Origin: Chitinophagaceae bacterium
Lineage (GTDB): Bacteria > Bacteroidota > Bacteroidia > Chitinophagales > Chitinophagaceae
Assembly: GCA_003132765.1 (NCBI GenBank)
Contig: PKYU01000193.1
Coordinates: 1-5,563, forward strand
Reading direction: 5' to 3'
DNA: 5,563 bases
Notes under the pieces: generated by a model
What the model saw: the letters and a program-made list of their open reading frames with translations, nothing else
What the model was told of the DNA's origin: nothing
The model's database searches: none
Position numbers and translations under genes: made by a program
Part shown: piece after piece, positions 1 to 4,674 of the stretch
Numbering within the stretch: the stretch's first letter is position 1
Layout: each line of letters opens with the position of its first letter

Positions 1-71
1 TGGCTAATACTCCCTACTGTAAAGCGTATTCGGGACTTACACCCTATAGCTGATACACATGCCTGGCACAC
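1..71 (-). mobile_element. 5' end of a group IIC self-splicing intron (partial, runs off the window)
   Basis: Read on the minus strand from 71, the sequence opens with GTGTGCC, which fits the group II intron 5' consensus GTGYG. It continues with GGCATG at 63-58, then CTATAGGG, a short GGG/CCC hairpin (GGGTGTAAGTCCC, about 44-32), CGAA, and TTAGCC near the window edge. This order of blocks matches the start of domain I of class C introns, especially the Oceanobacillus iheyensis intron of known structure, recalled from memory and not aligned by tool. The element begins two bases after the T-tract of the tsf terminator and has the same orientation as tsf. Class C introns typically insert at this kind of site. 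The 5' exon end is T-rich (80-72), as expected for IBS1. EBS1, domains II-VI and any intron-encoded reverse transcriptase/maturase would lie left of position 1. No reading frame in this stretch looks like a real protein. Confidence 0.85.
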
Positions 72-73
72 AT

Positions 74-103
74 AAAAAAACCGTCCCACTTTCAGGAGAC
101 GGT
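74..103 (-). terminator. Rho-independent terminator of the rplM-rpsI-rpsB-tsf operon
   Basis: On the minus strand, ACCGTC (103-98) pairs with GACGGT (85-80). With one bulged base at 97, two further G-C pairs extend the stem (96/95 with 86/87). The loop is about seven bases, and seven T residues (80-74) follow directly. It starts about 30 bases after the tsf stop codon, as expected for the operon's end. On the plus strand the hairpin is followed by a T stretch interrupted by other bases (107-113), so termination in that direction would be weaker. The hairpin also appears to be the target landmark for the adjoining group II intron. Confidence 0.88.
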
Positions 104-134
104 CAATGTTTTTCAAAATCCCTAAATAGATTTT

Positions 135-962
135 TTATCCTAATGCTACTCTTTTGAATTCTGTGACTTTTAATTGTGGGTCAACAGTTTTCAGATAATC
201 AGCAACGGATTTATTGCCATCTTTAACAAACGATTGGGCAAGCAAAGTACTTTCTTTAAAAAATTTATTGATTTTACCCATTGCAATTTTTTCAGCCATT
301 TCTGCTGGTTTGCCTTCTGCCTTCACTTGTTCAATGGCAATATTCTTTTCACGTGTAATAGTTTCAGCAGGCACTGAATCCTGGTCTATTGCTATAGGAT
401 TCATTGCAGCAATTTGCATCGCAATATCTTTCCCTGCTTCCTCTGCTTCTTTATTTAAACCAACAAGTACCCCCATTCTGTAAGAACCATGAATATATGC
501 CGCCACGTAGGGCGCCTCAACTATTTCAAATCTTGAAACGCTAATTTTTTCACCAATTTTTGCAACCTGCTCATTTAACTTCTCGGCAATTGACTCGTTT
601 CCAATTTTAAGGCTGGTTAACTCTTCGACACTTTTTACACTATTTCCAACTGCAGCATCCATAATAGATTGTGCAAACTGAATGTATTCGGCATTTTTAC
701 TTACAAAATCGGTTTCACAACTAACATTGATGATATACCCGGTTTTATGGTCTTTAGAAGTCTGTGCAATAACGACACCTTCTTTTGCTTCGCGGTCTCC
801 GCGAAGTGCGGCTACCTTTTGGCCTTTCTTTCTTAAGAAGTCTATAGCAGCCTCAAAATCACCATTTGATTCTGTTAGTGCCTTCCTGCAATCCATCATT
901 CCAGCACCCGTCTGCTGGCGTAATTTATTTATATCTGCCACTGTTATTGTCATTGTGTTCAT
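135..962 (-). CDS. tsf: Elongation factor Ts (EF-Ts)
   Basis: EF-Ts is the cytoplasmic guanine nucleotide exchange factor that releases GDP from EF-Tu so that it can reload GTP and bind aminoacyl-tRNA. The 275-residue product has the usual bacterial length. Residues 5-55 form the UBA-like N-terminal domain, with the family signature around TGAGMMDCRKAL (18-29). The second signature, CETDFVSKN (82-90), lies at the start of the core domain that contacts EF-Tu. IHGSYRMGVLV (157-167) marks the conserved core strand and turn. The C-terminal part carries the EKIAMGK helix (224-230). The start at 960-962 gives MNTMTITVADINKL. A second ATG at 951-953 (Met4) would suit the family equally well. Neither has a Shine-Dalgarno sequence, which is normal in Bacteroidota. 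It is the last gene of the operon, 123 bases after rpsB and just before a terminator. Confidence 0.98.
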   Translation of the reverse strand: MNTMTITVADINKLRQQTGAGMMDCRKALTESNGDFEAAIDFLRKKGQKVAALRGDREAKEGVVIAQTSKDHKTGYIINVSCETDFVSKNAEYIQFAQSIMDAAVGNSVKSVEELTSLKIGNESIAEKLNEQVAKIGEKISVSRFEIVEAPYVAAYIHGSYRMGVLVGLNKEAEEAGKDIAMQIAAMNPIAIDQDSVPAETITREKNIAIEQVKAEGKPAEMAEKIAMGKINKFFKESTLLAQSFVKDGNKSVADYLKTVDPQLKVTEFKRVALG

Positions 963-1007
963 AAATCAAAATATTTTTTTAATGAAACTTAAAATTAATT
1001 TAATCTC

Positions 1008-1042
1008 AGATTCACGGAAAACTCCCGGAAATCTGTGAATTT
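1008..1042 (-). other. Possible hairpin in the rpsB-tsf spacer
   Basis: In the 123-base spacer between rpsB and tsf, ATTCAC (1010-1015) and GTGAAT (1035-1040) form a perfect six-base inverted repeat. It extends outward by a G-T and an A-T pair, and can extend inward by GG/CC pairs (1016-1017 with C residues at 1024-1026) across an asymmetric internal loop. An alternative pairing joins AGAT (1008-1011) with ATCT (1031-1034). No T-tract follows on the minus strand, so it is not a standard terminator. A role in processing or in lowering tsf read-through is possible, but nothing in the sequence proves it. Confidence 0.3.
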
Positions 1043-1085
1043 TCAAATTGGAAAAAAATAAGCTGTTATAAAATAAGCCAATAAG

Positions 1086-1991
1086 TTACCTGCGTCCACC
1101 TGGTCCGCCGGTCCTGCTGCCACCAGCACCTGTTCCAGAAACACGGCGTTTTTGAGGTCCTGCTGGTCCACGTACTTTACCCCCTGCAGGAGTGCTTCCC
1201 CTACGGCGATCTTTTTCTTCGTCGCGGCCAAGATCAAATTTTATTGAATCTGGAGACCGGTCTTCTGGATTTTCTTCTGCTTCTTCATCTTTTTCTGCCT
1301 GTCTCTCAGTAAGACCTTCTGCGATAGCAGCAATAATATAATTTGTTATAATAGCAATTGATTTAGTTGCATCATCGTTAGAAGGGATTGCAAATTCAAC
1401 CTTATTAGGATCACAGTTAGTATCTACCATTCCAAAAGTGGTTATGTTCAATCTTCTTGCTTCTGCAAGAGCGATATGTTCATGTCCAATATCCACCATA
1501 AATAAGGCTGCAGGAATACGGCTTATTTGTGCAATACCGCCTAACACTTTCTCCATTTTATCCCTGTCGCGGGTAAGCGTGAGGCGTTCTTTTTTCGTAA
1601 TACTGTCCAGTGTGCCATCATTAAGCATTTTCTCGATACTCTGCATTTTCTTTACACTCTTACGAACTGTATTAAAATTGGTAAGCATTCCACCAAGCCA
1701 CCGTTCTGTAACAAAGGGCATATTCACCCTTTTTGCTGCTTCAGTCACTATTTCTTTTGCCTGCTTCTTGGTGGCAACAAACATAATTTTTTTGCCGCTT
1801 TTCGCAATTGATTTTAATGCCGCGGCAGCTTCCTGCATCCCTTCAACTGTTTTGTTGAGGTCTATGATGTGAATACCTTTCTTCTCAGCAAAAATGTAAG
1901 GCAACATTTTAGGGTTCCACTTCTTTTTTAGGTGACCGAAGTGAACACCTGCCTCTAAAAGCTGCTGTTGTAAAGAAGTATTATTTTCCAT
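1086..1991 (-). CDS. rpsB: 30S ribosomal protein S2 with a basic Gly/Arg-rich C-terminal tail
   Basis: S2 (uS2) binds late to the 30S subunit, near the platform-head junction, and helps dock S1. Residues 1-231 are the canonical fold: LLEAGVHFGHLKKKWNPKM (11-29), FVATKKQA (71-78), ERWLGGMLTNFNTV (96-109), a coiled-coil-like insertion of charged helices (about 110-148), and the late signature DTNCDPNKVEFAIPSND (190-206). The protein is 301 residues, against 241 in E. coli. The excess is an acidic linker (232-262), followed by a 39-residue tail (263-301) rich in Gly, Arg, Lys, Pro and Ser and without any acidic residue after Asp261. The tail looks disordered and could bind RNA. The start at 1989-1991 gives MENNTSLQQQLLEAGVHFGH, which fits the family N-terminus. 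There is no Shine-Dalgarno sequence; the upstream bases are A/T only. It sits 113 bases after rpsI and 123 before tsf. Confidence 0.98.
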   Translation of the reverse strand: MENNTSLQQQLLEAGVHFGHLKKKWNPKMLPYIFAEKKGIHIIDLNKTVEGMQEAAAALKSIAKSGKKIMFVATKKQAKEIVTEAAKRVNMPFVTERWLGGMLTNFNTVRKSVKKMQSIEKMLNDGTLDSITKKERLTLTRDRDKMEKVLGGIAQISRIPAALFMVDIGHEHIALAEARRLNITTFGMVDTNCDPNKVEFAIPSNDDATKSIAIITNYIIAAIAEGLTERQAEKDEEAEENPEDRSPDSIKFDLGRDEEKDRRRGSTPAGGKVRGPAGPQKRRVSGTGAGGSRTGGPGGRR

Positions 1992-2034
1992 TTATTTATT
2001 ATTAAGTTGTTTTTAAAATTGCGATAAGAATCTG

Positions 2035-2099
2035 GAAGCAAGCATCAAGTATTGTCCAGTGAACGAGGCGATTGCTACTTGCTACTAACTTCTTGCTAC
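2035..2099. repeat. Inverted heptad-repeat element in the rpsI-rpsB spacer
   Basis: On the plus strand the right half holds TTGCTAC at 2072, 2079 and 2093, with a related heptad TAACTTC in phase at 2086. The left half holds two heptads in the opposite sense, GAAGCAA (2035) and GCATCAA (2042). The left 14 bases can pair with 2072-2085 at 11 of 14 positions, leaving a 23-base loop (2049-2071). The strict seven-base phasing and mirrored arrangement look like a dispersed intergenic repeat rather than chance. I recall similar heptad tracts in Bacteroidota spacers but cannot confirm a match here. It would be transcribed as part of the ribosomal operon. Confidence 0.55.
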
Positions 2100-2104
2100 C
2101 GATC

Positions 2105-2494
2105 CTATCTCTTACTGAACTGGAAGCTTTTTCTGGCTTTCTTTTTCCCGGGTTTCTTCCTTTCAACGGTTCGGGAATCCCTGGTCAGCAATCCTGCTAA
2201 TTTTAATGCAGGCTTATACTCCGGGTTTACCTGTAATAGCGCTCTTGCAATTCCAAGTTTAACTGCCTCAGCCTGGCCTTTAACTCCACCACCTGTTGCA
2301 TTAACTACTACATCAAATTTATCAGCAGCCTGAATACTCTTGAATGGAGATTCAATCTGGTTCTGCAGGTAAACGAGAGGGAAATAGGTTTTATAATCTT
2401 TCCCGTTGATAGTTATATTACCATCTCCTTTGGAAAGGAAAACCCTTGTTACAGCTTCTTTTCTGCGACCCACTGCATTTTTTTGTTTTTCCAT
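2105..2494 (-). CDS. rpsI: 30S ribosomal protein S9
   Basis: S9 (uS9) is a 30S head protein whose C-terminal tail reaches the P-site tRNA anticodon stem. The 129-residue product has the standard length. It begins with NAVGRRKEAVTRVFL (6-20), carries the signature GGGVKGQAEAVKLGIARAL (68-86), then LLTRDSRTVERKKPG (102-116). It ends with the highly basic tail KKKARKSFQFSKR (117-129), whose final Ser-Lys-Arg is the conserved decoding-centre extension. The stop codon is TAG. The start at 2492-2494 lies only nine A/T-rich bases after the rplM stop, so the two genes are almost certainly cotranscribed, as is usual for the L13-S9 pair. The long spacer after the gene contains a heptad-repeat element. 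Confidence 0.98.
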   Translation of the reverse strand: MEKQKNAVGRRKEAVTRVFLSKGDGNITINGKDYKTYFPLVYLQNQIESPFKSIQAADKFDVVVNATGGGVKGQAEAVKLGIARALLQVNPEYKPALKLAGLLTRDSRTVERKKPGKKKARKSFQFSKR

Positions 2495-2503
2495 TATTTT
2501 TAA

Positions 2504-2947
2504 TTAGAAAGTTAAGTTTTGTGGTTTTTGAGCAGTATGCGGGTGTTCAGAACCAACATACACATATAATTTTTTATACATCTTTCTCCCCAAGCGGTTC
2601 TTAGGCAGCATTCCTTTTACTGCTCTTTCAATAATAGCATCGGGCCTGCGCTTTTGGAGTTCCCCGGCAGATTCCTCTTTTTTCCCCCCGGGATAACCAC
2701 TGAAATTAATGTACTTCTTGTCTTCCAGTTTGTTACCTGTAAACTTAACTTTATCACAGTTAGTTACAATAATAAAATCCCCACAATCAACATGAGGTGT
2801 ATAATAAGGTTTGTTCTTCCCACGGAGAACGGACGCTATCTTAGCGCACATACGACCGACGGTTTGATTAGTGCCGTCAACAACGTACCAGTTACGTTGT
2901 ACGGTAGCCTCGTTCGCATGCTTAGTGGTGAAATGTAAATGACTCAT
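2504..2947 (-). CDS. rplM: 50S ribosomal protein L13
   Basis: L13 (uL13) is an early-assembling 50S protein that binds 23S rRNA. The 147-residue product is near the usual length of about 142-155. Visible family blocks are WYVVDGTNQTVGRMCAKIASVLRG (20-43), PYYTPHVDCGDFIIVTN (47-63) with the following DKVKFTGNK (65-73), and YPGGKKEESAGEL (85-97). The strongest is the L13 signature KGMLPKNRLGRKMYKKLYVYVG (111-132), followed by HPHTAQKP (135-142). The start at 2945-2947 gives MSHLHFTTKHANEATVQRNW, which aligns with the Bacteroidota N-terminus. It is the first gene of the four-gene operon. Upstream lie a TAnnTTTG promoter box and two hairpins in the presumed leader, so operon-wide feedback control at this gene is plausible. 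Confidence 0.98.
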   Translation of the reverse strand: MSHLHFTTKHANEATVQRNWYVVDGTNQTVGRMCAKIASVLRGKNKPYYTPHVDCGDFIIVTNCDKVKFTGNKLEDKKYINFSGYPGGKKEESAGELQKRRPDAIIERAVKGMLPKNRLGRKMYKKLYVYVGSEHPHTAQKPQNLTF

Positions 2948-2964
2948 TTTCGTTTTTTATTTTT

Positions 2965-3024
2965 ATTTCATGATTTTTATTGAACATGAAATTGATATAA
3001 TTAAATTACCGCTATCCCGGCAAT
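2965..3024 (-). promoter_or_regulatory. Two-hairpin leader of the rplM operon, candidate autoregulatory RNA
   Basis: Downstream of the proposed start site, the minus-strand leader contains two stems. The first pairs ATTGCC (3024-3019) with GGTAAT (3010-3005), plus one inner G-C pair, giving seven pairs including one G-T and a six-base loop. The second pairs ATTTCATG (2992-2985) with CATGAAAT (2972-2965), a perfect eight-base inverted repeat with a 12-base loop. The second stem ends 17 bases before the rplM start codon, close enough to affect ribosome loading. Ribosomal operons are often controlled by one of their own proteins binding such a leader; L13 or S9 would be the candidates. The structure is seen in the sequence; the control is inferred. 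Confidence 0.5.
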
Positions 3025-3038
3025 ATTTTTAAGGAGTG

Positions 3039-3046
3039 CAAAGGTA
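3039..3046 (-). promoter_or_regulatory. Bacteroidota-type -7 promoter box for the rplM operon
   Basis: The minus strand reads TACCTTTG from 3046 to 3039, a full match to the -7 consensus TAnnTTTG used by the primary sigma factor of Bacteroidota. Transcription would start near 3033-3031, giving a leader of about 85 bases before rplM. The -33 element is unclear. The nearest TTTG (3075-3072) lies 25 bases upstream, longer than the usual spacing of roughly 19-21, so the -33 element may be weak or degenerate. Confidence 0.6.
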
Positions 3047-3249
3047 TGGTGAAACAAGTTAAATTTGTTCCCAAATATTGATATTTTTTTAAAGCACCTG
3101 CATAACTTATTGATTACCTATAAAAAATTTGACAAAAATTAATAATAGCTACCCCTCTTCTTTGTACTTGCCATTCAAAAATTTTCAGGAATTAGATAAA
3201 TTGTAATATTTGAGATGAAAGTCTATAAGAAAGTGTACCAAACATGAAT

Positions 3250-3316
3250 TAGGTAATTTGAAACAGGAATCCTATAAATTTCCGTGGGGATTTTTATGTA
3301 AGAATTCAATTACCTA
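3250..3316. repeat. Inverted repeat beside the small-ORF promoter
   Basis: TAGGTAATTTGAA (3250-3262) and TTCAATTACCTA (3305-3316) are complementary over 12 pairs with a single bulged T, separated by 42 bases. The right arm ends exactly where the TATATTTG promoter box starts (3317). A further direct copy of ATTACCTATA lies at 3113-3122. It could be a paired operator or a DNA/RNA stem; the sequence does not decide between them. Confidence 0.4.
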
Positions 3317-3324
3317 TATATTTG
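3317..3324 (+). promoter_or_regulatory. Bacteroidota-type -7 promoter box for the small ORF
   Basis: TATATTTG on the plus strand fits TAnnTTTG exactly. It lies 16 bases before the ATG at 3341, so the transcript would begin near 3331 with a leader of only about ten bases. A T-rich segment (TTTTTATG, 3291-3298), about 20 bases upstream, is the only -33 candidate, and it is weak. Confidence 0.55.
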
Positions 3325-3340
3325 CATAAATTTTTACCGA

Positions 3341-3493
3341 ATGAATGAAACAAAGTCTTCATCTGCTAATTGGATTTACTTTATTCTTTCCGCTATAGGA
3401 ATTATTTTAATGTTGGTTTATGTCCGGGAATTTTTCTGGATGTCGCTACCTTTTGTGGTTACTTTTTTTGCAAAAGCTCTTAAAATAATGTAA
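3341..3493 (+). CDS. Small hydrophobic protein, 50 residues, function unknown
   Basis: This short ORF starts with ATG at 3341 and ends with TAA at 3491-3493. I do not recognise a family with certainty. The product has a polar N-terminus (MNETKSSSAN, 1-10) and a clear membrane helix over residues 11-28 (WIYFILSAIG then IILMLVYV). A short charged turn (RE, 29-30) follows, then a second, aromatic-rich hydrophobic stretch (31-45, FFWMSLPFVVTFFAK) and a basic end (KALKIM). This suits a one- or two-helix inner-membrane peptide. Evidence that it is real: a promoter-like TATATTTG box 16 bases before the start, coherent membrane-protein composition, and its exact fit in the gap before the convergent thioredoxin gene, 27 bases away. 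It could still be a chance ORF in AT-rich DNA, where hydrophobic residues arise easily. Confidence 0.6.
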   Translation: MNETKSSSANWIYFILSAIGIILMLVYVREFFWMSLPFVVTFFAKALKIM

Positions 3494-3520
3494 GCATTTC
3501 CTTTTGGAATTCCCGCCTTT

Positions 3521-4660
3521 TTATTTCAATACCTCATTCAGTTTATTTTTCAAATCATCTCCTCTTAAAGAAGTACCTATTATTTTACCCCGGGGATCGA
3601 TCAGTACATTAAAAGGGATCGCTTCTACATTATAGAGTGCCGCTGCAGCACTATTCCAAAATTTCAGGTCGCTAACTTGTTTCCAAACGAGGCCATCATT
3701 TTTAATTGCTTCAACCCAGTCTTTCTTTTCTTTGTCAAGGGAAACGCCCAGTATCGTAAAATTTTTGTCTTTAAATTCTTTGTAGGCAGCAACTACATTT
3801 GGATTTTCTTCTCTGCATGGTCCGCACCAGCTTGCCCAGAAATCAACCAAAACATATTTGCCGCGCAAGGAACTCAATGTAAATGATTTTCCATCAACAT
3901 CTGGCAACGTAAAGTCAGGCGCTATCTGACCTGCCGATATCTGGTTTGACTGCGTTTGCTGCTGTGGCTGGCTTTTAGCAGTGGTATATTCCTGGAATTG
4001 TTTGGCTACCTCAGCTATGGCAGTATTTTTAGGAAATTTCGCTGTCAACCTGGTAATCAAATTTTTCACTGTATCTATGCCAACTTCCTGGGTATAGCTT
4101 AGAGCAAATATGGCGACAATGGGACTTTTAGTTGTATCAACATATTTAACAAGGAAATTCTTATACAAGTTATCTGTATTGCTAAATTCATTTTCAGCGA
4201 TAGAGGTAAGGCTATCTGAGTTTTGTTGTTTCATTTCCTGCACCTTGCGGTCTTCGCTAATAAGTGCAGAATGTAAGGAATCTATTAAAACAATAAATTT
4301 TGTCAGAGAAACATTGGCAGGCGTATTAAATCTTGCAGATTGAAGCGTAGAATCGTTTACATCTGCCTTGAATTGAATATTTGGTTCGTCATTTATGAAT
4401 ATATAGCCGGGACTTTTTTCAAACCTTAGCCTGAATAATCCTTCCTCAGGCGACTTTGCTTTTACAACAAAATTACCATGGTTCAATTGTGTTGTATCCA
4501 GTATTTTCGGTGCCTGCTGGTTAAAAGAAATTTCTTCGAGGTAGACTTTCTGATCTTGTGCACCACTTAAGTCTCCATTTACCGTGAATTGCCCGTTTAT
4601 TCCGCTGTTGTTGCAGGATAGAAAAATGAATGCAATACTTATAACAAATATTTTTTTCAT
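3521..4660 (-). CDS. TlpA/ResA-like thiol-disulfide oxidoreductase lipoprotein with an N-terminal DUF4369-like domain
   Basis: The 379-residue product is a cell-envelope thioredoxin-fold protein, likely reducing or isomerising disulfides outside the cytoplasm. Residues 1-16 form a lipoprotein signal (KK, hydrophobic core, then FLSC), with Cys16 as the presumed lipidated residue. Residues 24-110 resemble the DUF4369 beta domain common in Bacteroidota TlpA proteins: FTVNGDLSGAQDQKVYLEEI at 25-44, then FRLRFEKSPGYIFIN at 76-90. A helical middle part (115-225) is followed by a Gln/Ser-rich linker (230-240). The AhpC/TSA-type thioredoxin domain covers about 243-379: GQIAPDFTLPDVDGK, FWASWCGPCREENP with the redox pair Cys279 and Cys282, LGVSLDKEK (304-312), and the likely cis-proline Pro349 in EAIPFNVLID. 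It starts 14 bases after the gatB stop, so cotranscription is likely. The substrate is unknown. The acidic run after the lipid Cys that marks surface export is absent, so a periplasm-facing anchor is more likely. Confidence 0.9.
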   Translation of the reverse strand: MKKIFVISIAFIFLSCNNSGINGQFTVNGDLSGAQDQKVYLEEISFNQQAPKILDTTQLNHGNFVVKAKSPEEGLFRLRFEKSPGYIFINDEPNIQFKADVNDSTLQSARFNTPANVSLTKFIVLIDSLHSALISEDRKVQEMKQQNSDSLTSIAENEFSNTDNLYKNFLVKYVDTTKSPIVAIFALSYTQEVGIDTVKNLITRLTAKFPKNTAIAEVAKQFQEYTTAKSQPQQQTQSNQISAGQIAPDFTLPDVDGKSFTLSSLRGKYVLVDFWASWCGPCREENPNVVAAYKEFKDKNFTILGVSLDKEKKDWVEAIKNDGLVWKQVSDLKFWNSAAAALYNVEAIPFNVLIDPRGKIIGTSLRGDDLKNKLNEVLK

Positions 4661-4674
4661 AGCGTTTGCAATTA

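Larger units (their letters stand above)
2948..3340. other. Divergent intergenic region between rplM and the small membrane-protein ORF
   Basis: This 393-base AT-rich stretch separates the minus-strand ribosomal operon from the plus-strand 50-codon ORF. The left third holds the rplM leader and promoter. The right end holds the promoter box of the small ORF and an inverted repeat. Between about 3076 and 3249 I see no convincing gene, tRNA or stable RNA. The sequence ATTACCTATA occurs at 3113-3122 and again at 3309-3318, and its core TAGGTAAT appears inverted at 3250-3257. Confidence 0.6.

Noticed and set aside
1..75. Open plus-strand frame from the window edge to a TAA at 73-75 (24 codons), as a possible gene end.
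   Set aside because: The peptide resembles no family I know. The same bases read well on the minus strand as the start of a group IIC intron, whose structured RNA explains the composition.
174..1038. Plus-strand ORFs opposite tsf (174-377, 214-483, 682-1038).
   Set aside because: They lie antisense to a well-supported EF-Ts gene, are low in recognisable motifs, and have Ser/Phe/Ile-rich compositions typical of antisense frames.
1043..1237. 64-codon minus-strand ORF running through the end of rpsB into the spacer.
   Set aside because: It overlaps the rpsB tail in another frame. The rpsB frame is continuous from a perfect S2 core, so this is a shadow; a frameshift in rpsB is possible in principle but not needed.
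1438..2938. Plus-strand ORFs opposite rpsB, rpsI and rplM (1438-1872, 2052-2333, 2654-2938).
   Set aside because: All are antisense shadows of ribosomal protein genes with no family motif of their own.
3215..3247. Ten-codon plus-strand ORF (MKVYKKVYQT).
   Set aside because: Too short to judge, with no promoter box at proper spacing and no adjacent gene it could lead.
3266..3295. AATCC/GGATT hairpin followed by a T run, considered as a plus-strand terminator.
   Set aside because: Only five pairs with a 15-base loop, competing folds, and no plus-strand gene upstream that would need it.
3494..3520. Possible bidirectional terminator in the gap between the small ORF and the thioredoxin gene.
   Set aside because: Only a four-pair TTCC/GGAA stem is visible, too weak to call a terminator.
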